Below are positions 11,094 to 20,774 of a stretch of 64,000 bases of DNA, piece after piece. This stretch comes from UTCFX2 sp963726375. Its GTDB lineage: Bacteria; Chloroflexota; Anaerolineae; Anaerolineales; UBA4823. Below the pieces are notes generated by a model, which saw nothing but the letters and a program-made list of their open reading frames with translations, had not been told where the DNA came from and did no database searches. A program made the translations under genes and the position numbers. The number at the start of each line of letters is the position of its first letter. The first letter of the stretch is position 1. The stretch is taken from NCBI GenBank assembly GCA_963726375.1, contig CAVSCE010000009.1:682001-746000 (forward strand). Reading direction: 5' to 3'.

Positions 11094-11525
11094 TCAACAG
11101 CTGTAGCTGGCGTTAAAATAGTCTACCTCGACATCGACCCGACCGCCTACCTTTCCTATTTTGAGGTCTTCCGGAAGGATAAAGCCGGTAGTGACCAATT
11201 CTACTTGATTGGAATTTGATTCTAAGGTCATAAATGATCCCGGTGAGTGTCTCCGTGGGTCGGTCTGGGCCATCGATCGATCCGGATGAGTACAGATTGT
11301 CCCTGTCGAATCCGTTGAATTCCTTCGTTCGAGAATTCAGCAAGAAATATTCCATCTTCACGGAGCTCCAAAGATAAGCTGTTCTCATACAAGTGTGATT
11401 CTTGCAAGAAAAAACCACAAGATCAACAAACCCATCAGCAGGACTCCAAATATCATCCCAATCCGGGCTGCTTTAAAGCTATCTACACGGAGTGAACGTA
11501 ATGAACGAGAAAATTGAAGAGACAC
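11094..11525 (-). CDS. very short HlyD/membrane-fusion-like protein (two frameshifts)
   Basis: GTG start at 11523-11525, preceded by GGAGGGG. The N-terminus has a basic stretch then one transmembrane helix (MIFGVLLMGLLILWFFLARI), followed by a region reading LREDGIFLAEFSNEGIQRIR and GQSVLIRIDRWPR, the beta-strand pattern of a HlyD barrel, then LVTTGFILPEDLKIGKVGG and VDVEVDYFNASYSC. Breaks near 11395 and 11260. At about 144 residues it lacks the coiled-coil hairpin and full lipoyl domain of normal membrane-fusion proteins. Position just upstream of the C39-ABC gene supports a secretion role; the family call is a moderate inference. Confidence 0.5.
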
Positions 11526-11601
11526 GAACCCCTCCAGTCGGCAGGGTTTTCTACCGTTACAATTATAAAAGAATATCCAATAATCCTATTGAACTCTAGA
11601 C

Positions 11602-11618
11602 AATATTTAAGAAATATT
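11602..11618. promoter_or_regulatory. palindrome in the divergent intergenic region
   Basis: AATATTT-AAG-AAATATT, perfect 7-base arms, sits between the divergently transcribed MFP/C39-ABC unit and the second ABC gene (gap 11526-11719). The gap is AT-rich and must hold both promoters. The palindrome is a candidate shared operator; no specific regulator binding motif is recognised. Confidence 0.35.
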
Positions 11619-11719
11619 CCTACAATTGTCGTAGACTGACAATTCCGAACAGAAGACAAAAAACTCTTGCTTTGCCAAGCTCTGCATGATAAGATTTTTC
11701 AATTAGGAATTCTCCTTCC

Positions 11720-13910
11720 ATGCCAACGCTACCATCAATTTCCAAAATCGCCTGGCCTGCCGCTCGTTTAGGCGAGTTATTGGAGATTCTCGCAAGAAAA
11801 GCTGCTCTGGAGTCCAGGTCAAACAGCTTCCTCAACCTCCAGATCATTTGTTAACTGACCTCGGGGCGGAAGCACTGAACAGGTGGATAAATAATGCTGC
11901 AGGATTCCTGAACCTGGAAGCTGAGCCCATCAGCGTTCTTTATTCTGACATCCGCTTGCTCCTTCTGACAGGTGGTCCGGCGATTTTACGCCTTCCTGGG
12001 GTGAAAGACTGCGAAAGATCCGGGATTTGTAGCAATAATTTCTGGTAAAAAACATTATGTCAAAATCATTTGCCCAGATCTTCGCACAAGGCGGGTCTCC
12101 TCCGATTGGCTTTCTTCTTTCATCACCCTCTCGTTAGAAGGTCACCTTGGCGGAATGATCGATGAAGTTCTATTGGATGCACAAATCCCAGAAGAGCGAA
12201 GAAAAAAGCACGCAAGGTAATCTTGAATGATCAGCTTGGCACACTTCGGATTGAAGCTGGTTGGATTTTAGGCTTCCAGCCCGCGCTCGACCTGTCATCC
12301 CGATTCCATGAACACGGTCTTTATCGTTCCTTCTATATTGTCATCATTATCTACTTCGTCCAGCAAATCATTTCGATTGCATCCTGGTTCGTAATAGGAC
12401 GCGGCATTTTTCAAGGCCATTTCGAGATAGGATGGATTTTTGCCTGGGCAATTTTATTATTATCGACAATACCTTTGTCTGTGATTGTGAATAACGCACA
12501 AAGCGAACTTTCCATGGGTGCAGGTGCGATATTAAGCAACGGCTACTTCAAGGCGCCTTGAAGCTTGAGCCAGAAGAAATCCGCCATCAAGGCATGGGTC
12601 AGTTCTTGGGGAGAGTAATGGAATTTGAAGCTGTAGAAATGCTGGCGTTAAACGGCGGTTTCACTTCCCTACTTTCCTTCATTGAAATTGGCCTGGCAAT
12701 GTTCATTCTATCTAAAGGACCGACAGGCCTTGCCGCTGTATGGTCCTCTCCTGATCTGGTGCGCGCTGACCATCTTCTTGATAGGACGGTATGCAAAAGC
12801 CAGCCAGGCATGGGCTATCTCATATCGTGGGATGACGAATGACATCGTTGAAAAAATGGTTGGTCATCGAACACGGCTAGTCCAGGAGGATCCATTACAC
12901 TGGCATGATTTAGAAGACAAAGCCCTCGAGGATTATCTGCACTTATCGGAAGATGTGGACAGAATTGGCGTGCAGATTAATTCGGTAGTTTCAAGAGGTT
13001 GGACAATTGTCGGGTTATCCGGTCTGGCGATTTCCTTCGTAACCAGCGCTCCTACTGCCGCAAGCCTGGCGATTGGACTGGGTGGAATCCTGCTCGCTAC
13101 CCAGGGTCTCAACAAGCTTGCAGGTGGTTCTCAGAGTTCTTGTTGGATTACTCATAGCGTGGAAACAGGTCGGTCCGCTGATTTAATTCAGCAAAACGAC
13201 TTACCGAACTGCCGGATTTGAATTTCATCCCACCAGTTAGTCCCAAGCAGGAGAAATCTGAATTTTCAACTCAACCAGATGCACAAATAAATAGAAAGCA
13301 GCCTATTTTAATCGCTCGAGATCTTGAATTTCGATATAGAAGCCAAGGGAAACCAGTCATCCAGGATTGCACCCTGCAAATATATCCAGGCGACCGAATA
13401 CTTCTTGAAGGTCCTTCGGGTGGAGGGAAAACGACCCTTGGCGCGCTTCTTACTGGCCTCCGGCTGCCAGATAGTGGAACTTTACTTTTGTGGGGATATG
13501 ATCGAAAAATCCTCGGATCCGAAGAATGGCGCAGGCGAGTTGTGATGGCTCCGCAATTTCAAGAGAATTATGTTTTTTCAGAGACTTTTGCATTTAATCT
13601 GCTCATGGGGCGTCGTTGGCCTCCAACATCGGAAGATCTTGAAGAGGCAGAACACATCTGCAATGAGCTTGGATTGGGAGACCTTGTAGAAAGAATGCCG
13701 TCCGGTTTTCAGCAAATGCTCGGCGAAAGCGGTTGGCAGCTCTCTCATGGTGAAAAAAGTCGTCTCTTCATCGCACGAGCGCTGCTTCAGCAATCAGATT
13801 TGATGATTCTGGACGAAAGCTTTGGCGCACTGGATCCAGAAAATCTTGGACTGGCAATGCAGTCAGTATTGGATCGAGCCAACTCAGTTGTAGTGATCGC
13901 ACATCCGTAG
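11720..13910 (+). CDS. second ABC exporter with atypical N-terminal domain (multiple frameshifts)
   Basis: About 730 residues after joining six or seven fragments (breaks near 11833, 12025, 12205, 12555, 12715, 13130 and 13185). The N-terminus (WPAARLGELLEILARKAALE, then RWINNAAGFLNLEAEPISVL and GGPAILRLPG) resembles the non-peptidase N-terminal domain of the second ABC protein in NHLM-type export systems. Membrane helices follow (SFYIVIIIYFVQQIISIASW; GWTIVGLSGLAISFVTS). The ATPase has Walker A GPSGGGKTT, a variant signature LSHGEKSR in place of LSGGQ, Walker B LMILDES and the switch His in VIAHP, where the protein ends. It is divergent from the C39-ABC unit and probably heads the plus-strand operon. 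Confidence 0.7.
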
Positions 13911-13969
13911 CAGCAGATCAGGACAGTCCGAACTCAGGCTGTTATAATTTACTTCGGAGAGAATTAATT

Positions 13970-14155
13970 ATGAATGTTAGAACAGGGCTAAAATCTGGAA
14001 AAGGTCTTGGTGACGCAGTCGCCGATCTGGCTCATGTCACTGGATTTGACAAGGTGGCTCATGCTTATGAGCGTATGACTGGTAAGAACTGCGGATGCGA
14101 ACAGCGCCGTCAATTGTTAAATCAATGGGTGCCTCTGGGAAACCAGGTCAGCTGA
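13970..14155 (+). CDS. 61-residue protein with CGC motif
   Basis: Good GGAGAG ribosome-binding site. The sequence has a Gly-rich start (TGLKSGKGLGDAVADL), the phrase VTGFDKVAHAYERMTG, and a compact NCGCEQRRQLLNQ C-terminal motif. Small proteins of this pattern are known as conserved hypotheticals, including in phages, but I cannot name a function. It lies 59 bases after the second ABC gene and directly abuts the pentapeptide lipoprotein start. It could be export cargo or an accessory; it has no double-Gly leader end, which argues against a classical C39 substrate. Confidence 0.7.
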   Translation: MNVRTGLKSGKGLGDAVADLAHVTGFDKVAHAYERMTGKNCGCEQRRQLLNQWVPLGNQVS

Positions 14156-15175
14156 ATGTTGCGTCATACTTTAGCGGTCCTTCTTATTGGACTATTAATT
14201 GCAGGTTGCGGAAAGTCGCTTCCTGATGGCTGTCCTCCGATCTGCATCAGCCAGAATTTTACTGGTCGTTCGTTGCGGAAAATAGATTTCAGCCAGTCCT
14301 TAATGATGGATTCGAACTTAAGCAAAGCTCAACTTGTACAGGCCAATTTTCAGGATGCTAACCTTACAGGCGCAAACCTCTCTCAGGCAAATCTCGAAAG
14401 TGCTAACTTTGAAGGTGCGCGGCTTGTTGGAGCTGATCTTTCGCTGGCAAATCTGCGAAATGCGGTGTTTAAAGATTGCAGACTTGAGAGGTGCAAGTCT
14501 TGAAGGAGCGTCGCTGACTGGAGTAAATCTCACCTCCACAATTCTAGATGGTGTTGCATTACGTAAAGCCGAATTAATTGGATCGCTCATAAGTGGGGTT
14601 AACTTGAGCGGAATAGAAATGGACGAGGAAATTTTAAGCGGTGCGAGCCTGATTTCCACAAATTTGAACGGCGGTGTTTTAACCCTTTCGGATATGAGCG
14701 GCGCAAATATGCAAAATGCATCTATCAGCGGCGCCTGGATCAATCTCGCGCGAATGGTTGGAGCCAATTTCAGCAACACTAATTTGAGCGGCAGTACCTT
14801 CTTTGGAACCGATTTGACTGGGGCTGACCTCTGGGTTCCCGTTTAAATGGGGCAAATTTGATCGGTGCGAATCTGAGTGGAACCGACTTACGTGGTGCGG
14901 ATCTCACTGGAGCTATACTTATACTACCCATCCCCCAAACAGCAGGGACCACATTTAGTTACGACAACCTGAGTGGACAGGAATTACAGGCGGCCTTGAG
15001 GCAAACCGAAATGTTCAAGGTCTTTGATGACAGCCGCGTGGCGGCGCTTACTGAGGTTCGATTAAGGCCCTATTTAAAGGATGCCGTATTTCAAGGTGTG
15101 ACTTATGACGACTTCTACGATTTGGCCTTTGGGATATGTAATCCCATCTTCGGCAATTTATTTAAGTACTGGTGA
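14156..15175 (+). CDS. pentapeptide-repeat lipoprotein (two frameshifts)
   Basis: N-terminal lipoprotein signal with lipobox LIAGC at residues 14-18. Just after it is the motif CPPICISQNFTGR, then runs of A(D/N)LxG-type pentapeptide repeats (DANLTGANLSQANLESANF and many more), which form a right-handed quadrilateral beta-helix. The tail (FDDSRVAALTEVRLRPYLKD) is not repetitive. Breaks lie near 14475 and 14835; at the latter a GGG should be GG, giving SGSRLNGANLIGANLSG. About 340 residues. Predicted outer-face, lipid-anchored. The start codon immediately follows the stop of the CGC protein. Paralogue of the next gene. Confidence 0.8.
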
Positions 15176-15178
15176 TAA

Positions 15179-17060
15179 ATGAGCAAATCCAGTTCTATCT
15201 CTGCAGATTCTGCACAAGTCGCTCAGAAAATAAACGGCGAAAAAAGAAAGAGCAAGATGACATTCTTCCGCGAGATGATCGAAGAAATATTTGTCATTTT
15301 TATATTATTTGTAATTATCGGTGGTTGGTTCCTCTCCCGCAAATTGAGTTGCCCTCCACTCTGCATCAACAAAAATTTGACTGGAAGAGATTTTCGAGGC
15401 AAGCAGCTCGATAACGCGCGATTTGATAATGCGATCTTGAATGGTGCGAATTTTACGGATGCATCCCTGAACTCGGCAGATTTTTCGGGCGCAGACTTTA
15501 AGTGGTGTAAATCTGACCAAGTCAAGTCTTCTTGGAGCGGATTTTCTTTCTTCTAATTTGGTTGGCGCAGATTTCACTGGTGCTAATTTAACCGGATCAA
15601 TCCTACATGAAGCAAATCTAAGCGGTGCGGATTTGTCACTCACAAATCTTAAGGATGTTGATCTGAGCCAGGGTACAATTTTAAAAGCAATCAAGCTTAA
15701 TAAAGCCAATCTCACAGGCGCCAAGCTTGCAGGCGCCGTATTGAGCGGTGCCCAGGGCATCAATGCTAATTTGAATGGGGCGGATTTATCTGGCGCAGAT
15801 CTCAGCGGAGTAGATTTTACTGGTGCCACCTTAGAAGGTGCTAATCTTGCTAATGCAAACATGCTCGGCGCTACTCTTGATCAAGTAAGACTAGTAGGCG
15901 CCGATCTATCTAACGCCGTTTTGGCAGGAGCTTCCTTTACAGGCACAGACCTTTCAGGCACAAATCTCAAAGATGCCAATTTATCTGGAACAACCAGCAC
16001 TATGACAAATTTCGACGGCGCAGATTTATCAAATGCATGGCTGAGTGGTGCTAGATTTATTGGTTCCAGCCTATCAGGCGCAATCCTTGAAAATGCAGAC
16101 CTGACCAATTCCGTTTTTGATGTCTACGTAAATAATGGTCAGCTTATTCCAACTGCGCTTGATGGAGCCACCTTAAAAGGCGCAGACCTGGCAGGTAGCT
16201 ACATGGCTGGAGCCTTCCTGGCTGGATCTGATTTTTCGAACGCTGATTTGAGCATTGGAAGCCAATCTCCAGTCAGATTCTCTGGAACAATTAAAGTAGG
16301 AGATGTGGTTCAGAAGATAAGTGCCAATTTAACAGGGGTAAAATTCAAGAACGTAAATCTGCCTTCAGCCAGCCTGGCTTCGATCAACTTGCAAGGTACC
16401 GACTTGAGTGGTTCAAATTTCCGACTATCTGTTTTTCAAGATTCCAATCTGAGTGAAGTAAATCTCTCGAATACCGACTTGCGAGGCGCAAATTTATCCG
16501 GTGTAAATTTAGACCAAACAGACCTGACTGGTGCAAACTTGTCAGGCGCAAATCTAACCAATGCATCCTTACAGAGGACCATTTTTGATAACACCAGCTT
16601 AGTCTCACTAACTCCCGTCAGCTTCGCAGTGGATATCACCTATCCTGAATTTCTTGAATTCCTCATGGTCGAGCAAAGCTGTCCAACAGGCTTCTTCCTT
16701 GCAGAGCAAGATGGCAAAGTTGAGGTAATCAAAGTAAGTATTAAACAGGACCTTGCACGTCCTGAATATGTCCAGGGGAAATGGCGTTCAGCAAGCTGGT
16801 TTATATGCCCTGCAGATATGAGCGGAGCAGTTATCAATGGAAAGCGAATTGGTGATACTTCATTTGCAGGAGTGAATCTCAGCGCTGCTGATCTGAGTTC
16901 GGCAGACCTCTCGGAAGCGATTTTTGAAGAATCCATCCAGGTTGGAGATCTCCCCTATAAGCTTGAAGCGGACTTATCCAAGGCTATTTCAAACAGCTTC
17001 ACTACCTGGCCACCCGGATTTTCGCCTCCTGTTTCATCCACTAAACAAAACCAAAAATAA
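15179..17060 (+). CDS. membrane-anchored pentapeptide-repeat protein (one frameshift)
   Basis: About 627 residues. A polar N-terminus precedes one transmembrane helix (IFVIFILFVIIGGWFL), then CPPLCINKNLTGR, matching the motif of the preceding lipoprotein, then a long tract of pentapeptide repeats (GADLSGADLSGVDFTGATL and similar), interrupted by a non-repeat segment around residues 360-430 containing Cys (VEQSCPTGFFLAEQDG; SASWFICPADMSG). The break near 15497 is one extra T in TTT; repair restores DLSGVNLTKSSLLGADFLS. Three bases separate it from the upstream gene. Predicted extracytoplasmic. Function unknown; the repeats suggest a structural or binding surface. Confidence 0.82.
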
Positions 17061-17081
17061 TCGGAATTTCGAGGTCCGATC

Positions 17082-17838
17082 ATGACCATAACAATCACGA
17101 TTGCCAATCAAAAAGGCGGAGTTGGTAAAACCACCACAGCTGTTACCTTGGCTCATGGACTGGTACTGGCTGGCAAACGGGTCTTGTTGGTTGACTTAGA
17201 TCCTCAGGGTCAATGCGCAACGATCCTGGGCTTAAAACCGGAACCGGGTGCATTTAATTTGCTCGTAGCAGAACAACCGCTTGCAAGAGTTGTCCGTTCC
17301 ACCGATCGCCATGATCTTTTTGTTATCCTTGGTGATCGAAAGACTTCAACGGCTCAAACGGTCTTAAACGTTCAACGCTCCCCTATATCTTTTACAAGAT
17401 CAAAGATCTTTTCCTCAGGCATCTCCGAAAAAAATGATTATGTTGTAATCGACACTTCTCCAAGCGTAGGGGAATTACAGGAACAGGCATTATGGTCTGC
17501 TGATGGAGTCTCTGATCCCCTGTGCTGTTGATTATCTTGCCTCTGACGGCGTTTTTAATATCGCTGAGACTCTCAAGAGAATTCATACAGAACAGAATTG
17601 GCAAGGAAGAATCCTGGGGATCTTACCGACTTTTTATGATAGCGTAACAAAAGAAAGTCGAGCAACGCTGCAGGATTTACAGAAGCGATTTCCAAGGCTG
17701 ATCCTCAATCCTATACACCGCGCCACGATTTTAAGAGAATGCGCTGTCGAAGGAAAAACTATTTTTGAATTGGATTCAAACAGCCGGGCTGCAATCCAAT
17801 ATCGTGAGCTTGTAGATTTTGTATTAAATTGGAAGTAG
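17082..17838 (+). CDS. ParA/Soj-like ATPase (one frameshift)
   Basis: About 252 residues. Deviant Walker A KGGVGKTTT with the signature Lys, Walker A' VLLVDLDPQGQCAT and Walker B YVVIDTSPSVG mark the ParA/MinD family, which forms ATP-dependent dimers to position cargo or bind DNA. The break near 17505 is repaired to ADGVLIPCAVDYLAS. No ParB or parS is visible next to it, so a chromosome-partition role is not shown; it follows the pentapeptide-repeat gene by 21 bases and could position the membrane assembly encoded upstream. That role is inference. Confidence 0.83.
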
Positions 17839-17866
17839 GAGCGACTGATTCTTCGCTCCTACTTTC
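17833..17866. terminator. convergent terminator hairpin
   Basis: Twelve-base perfect arms AAGTAGGAGCGA (17833-17844) and TCGCTCCTACTT (17853-17864), loop of eight, followed by TTTCCC. It overlaps the ParA stop codon and faces the minus-strand gene ending at 17912. Confidence 0.75.
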
Positions 17867-17911
17867 CCTCATAATCAGCTGGTAATAATTCGCTGTTCGT
17901 TTTCTATTCGA

Positions 17912-18172
17912 TTATTCTTCTGTTCTCCGGCTTGATTGTTTCGCTGCTGGTGGAGCTTCCTCTGGAGGCACTACCTGAGCCTCAATAACCTCATTTTCAG
18001 GCTTCTTCCTCCTTCTGAACGTATTCGAAAACCATCCTCCAGCATTATTCGCCAGCTTCTTCGATGAGTCTGCGACTTTTCCTGTCGTTTCGTCGATAGG
18101 TTTACTATATCGGCTACCAGCCAGCCAATAGCCCGCAGCAACTGCTATTCCAATGAGCAGAAGTAGCTCCAT
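17912..18172 (-). CDS. 86-residue single-span membrane protein
   Basis: N-terminal helix LLLLIGIAVAAGYWLAGSRY followed by a charged cytosolic tail with RRRKKPENEVIEAQVVPPEE. Strong AAAGGAG site at the start. It is 70 bases downstream of the SPFH gene on the same strand, so likely co-transcribed and possibly an accessory. No recognised family. Confidence 0.65.
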   Translation of the reverse strand: MELLLLIGIAVAAGYWLAGSRYSKPIDETTGKVADSSKKLANNAGGWFSNTFRRRKKPENEVIEAQVVPPEEAPPAAKQSSRRTEE

Positions 18173-18242
18173 TTCGTAATCTCCTTTAGCTCAGTATGAA
18201 CTCCCAAAGGGCTTGTTCGTCCGCATTATAACATATTGACGA

Positions 18243-19403
18243 TTACTGACTGACAGGTGTCGGGGTTATTGTTAAACTTGGCGTCGGAGTGCCAGATTGA
18301 ACTCCATTTTGTTGAGTGATTTGCACTGTTCCGGTTGGTGTCGAAGTTAATAGAACAGTTTGATCCTCACTTAAAATATCCGGCAACGGTAAGATTAACG
18401 GGTTAGAGTTCGGGAGAAGCATAACTTTCACACCTGGCGCGATTTTTTCAATGTACCGGTATAAGAGCAAAGTTGGATCTTCTTTCAGGGCTTCCTTCAG
18501 CAATTTTAGCGCATCTGCATCCGCTTTTGCTTTCAAGACAATTGCAGTCGCCTGCGCACCAGCTTCAACTTCAACCGCAGCGGCTCGACCAGCGGCCTCT
18601 AACTTAAGTCGGTCGCGTTCACCTTCTGCCAACTTCCGGATTTGCTCCGCTTGATATTCTTTTTGCAATCTTTCTTGCTCGGCAACCTGTTTTGATTCGA
18701 TGGCAGCAGCATATTGATTTGAAAAAGCAATATTTCGAAGTAAAAAACGATCCAAAACAAATCCCTTTTCTGTAAATGCTTCCCTGAGCAGTTCCCCTAA
18801 ATTTTCTTCCAGATTCTTCCTTTTCGAGCTGTTGATTTCATCAGCAGTAAATTGAGATACCTCTGTTCGGATGATCCCCCGCATGACAGGTCGAATAAAA
18901 TCCTCAACAAAGCGTTTTTGGAAATCGATATGAACTCGAACTGCTTCATTGGCATCAATTTTATAAATCACTGAACTGTCCAGATAAACACTCTGCCCGT
19001 CCGATGTCCGGGCCGCAATCAAATCATTCCCGGTATTCTCTCCTTCATATGGCTCAGTGGACATCGTATAAGTTTGCCAGGAGATCGGGTAGCGGACAAC
19101 GGATTCGGCAAGCGGCACGATCAAATGCAAACCTGAGCGCAGCGGTGTCTCGCGGTAACCATTGGGAGAAACCACCGAAATGACAACCCCAACTTCCTGC
19201 GGTTCGATAAATACCAGGCTGGCGCTCATCAGGGACAGAATTATCGCAATACTGAGCGCAAGAAGGACTCGCCATGATAGAAAAGTCTTTGCCGCCCCTC
19301 TCAGACCTGCGACTCGATAGCCTCGCAGCAGCAGAAGTACAATTACGACTAAAAACCACACCCATGCTATTACAGCTATTAGATTGAGCAATTGATCAAT
19401 CAT
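18243..19403 (-). CDS. SPFH/band 7 (prohibitin/HflC-like) membrane protein
   Basis: A 386-residue protein with two N-terminal membrane helices (WVWFLVVIVLLLLRGYRV; VLLALSIAIILSLMSASLVF), then an SPFH domain (EPQEVGVVISVVSPNGYRET, GLHLIVPLAESVVRYPI), a long Ala/Glu-rich coiled coil (EYQAEQIRKLAEGERDRLKL) and a Ser/Thr/Pro-rich tail. Such proteins scaffold membrane microdomains or regulate proteases such as FtsH. No partner protease is next to it. Confidence 0.85.
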   Translation of the reverse strand: MIDQLLNLIAVIAWVWFLVVIVLLLLRGYRVAGLRGAAKTFLSWRVLLALSIAIILSLMSASLVFIEPQEVGVVISVVSPNGYRETPLRSGLHLIVPLAESVVRYPISWQTYTMSTEPYEGENTGNDLIAARTSDGQSVYLDSSVIYKIDANEAVRVHIDFQKRFVEDFIRPVMRGIIRTEVSQFTADEINSSKRKNLEENLGELLREAFTEKGFVLDRFLLRNIAFSNQYAAAIESKQVAEQERLQKEYQAEQIRKLAEGERDRLKLEAAGRAAAVEVEAGAQATAIVLKAKADADALKLLKEALKEDPTLLLYRYIEKIAPGVKVMLLPNSNPLILPLPDILSEDQTVLLTSTPTGTVQITQQNGVQSGTPTPSLTITPTPVSQ

Positions 19404-19618
19404 AAGACCTTAGATTTTATTTTTTGACTGTACTTAGAAAACCACAACTGAAATTTCCAGAAAACGATTGTCGCAATTATACTGATTTTTCCATTGCTTG
19501 AAAACTTATCGATAGAAAAATCCGTCATTTGTCTTATTCTTCTCAACCGAAAACAATTGCATTTTCAGCGCAACATTATTCCAGGTGGAAATATTCTTGT
19601 TTTGCAGCCATCTGACCC

Positions 19619-20724
19619 TTAAATTACTAGATTTTGACGAATTTGGGTTTTCATTTCTTCCGTTATTCCTAGTTCATCGGTAATGTAACTATCTATTGAG
19701 CCATATTTTTCTTCGATATATGAAAAAGCATTCTCCAGAAGCATTGGCCGGGCAGAAAGCAGGGGGTACATTTGCTCGACTCGAAAACCTGGTGGTAATC
19801 TTATCGAGGAAAGCGATGAACGAAATTCCGATAAGACTTCTTCAATTGACAGATTGGTGAGTGAATAATCGACCAATATCGTCTTTCGATTTACTTGGCA
19901 AATCGACAGCAATAATGCCGCAGCAAATCCCGTCCGGTCCTTCCCGCCAGTACAGTGAAAAACAAGAGGATAGTTGGCTTTATCGGCTGCAATATGAAGC
20001 AGTTTTGAATAAGCCGGGATACCTTGCTCTATGATCGAAATTTCATAGATTTCTTTGAAAATTTCAATCAGCCGATGTCTGAATAAAAAGAATTCGGGCC
20101 ATTCCAATTGGATCATTCGAATAGACAGGTAAATGCTGATAGGAGATTTCTCTGGGTAAAATATCGGGCCGGTTGTGATGATTCGGAATACGAGCGTAAG
20201 TCGCAAACCAAATTAATACCGATCCTCCTCAATAACAGCTGATCATTCGATGTCAAATGGTCGAGGCCATCAGATCGGAAGATCCTGTTCCAGGAAGTTT
20301 CCCTGCCATCCAGAGTTGGATAGCCCCCAAGATCGCGAAAATTGTGGGCTCCTTCCATCGGAACAAATCGTTCACGCGTCTCCTGAACCGTGCCATCGGT
20401 GAAGCCTATCTCAAAAAGAACCTGTTCACCAGGAAGAATTTCAGCATTTGCAAGATATTTCCCATCGGATGGAAACAATTCACATTTAGTTTTTTTGGAT
20501 GTTTGAATGTTCTTTACTAGTAAGGTTTCCGGCTGTCTTCCGTCAATGTTGGCAATTTCCCATTGATCCCCAGTGAGGCGCCTTACAATAGGTTCACCTT
20601 TCAGGACGATGAACATCTCCTCATAGGTTTCTGGTTTAATTGACGCCTGCCACCATAAATAAACGCCTGCCCCGATTATCAGGATCGCGGTCACACAGGT
20701 AAGAATCAACATCCCAGGGGACAC
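19619..20724 (-). CDS. membrane-anchored tyrosine/dual-specificity phosphatase (frameshifted)
   Basis: About 368 residues across three frames. N-terminal membrane anchor (LILTCVTAILIIGAGVYLWW), a beta-rich extracytoplasmic segment, then the Tyr_phosphatase3 core: NFRDLGGYPTLDGRE, RSDGLDHLT, VCDLRS and the catalytic loop HCTGGKDRTG containing the nucleophilic Cys and Arg. Between 20205 and 20070 a third frame carries NRPDILPREISYQHLPVYSN, so two breaks (near 20203 and 20065) must be repaired. GTG start at 20724. The gene probably acts on phosphoprotein or phosphoinositide-like substrates outside the cytoplasm; substrate unknown. Confidence 0.78.
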
Positions 20725-20774
20725 AAAGGCACCTTTGTCAATTTTCCTTCAGCATTAACATCATTCGCACAATG

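Noticed and set aside
15305..15862. Long minus-strand reading frames antisense to the pentapeptide-repeat genes (also 14318-14779 and 15881-16108)
   Set aside because: They mirror the low-complexity repeat codons of the plus-strand genes, have no ribosome-binding site and show no family features.
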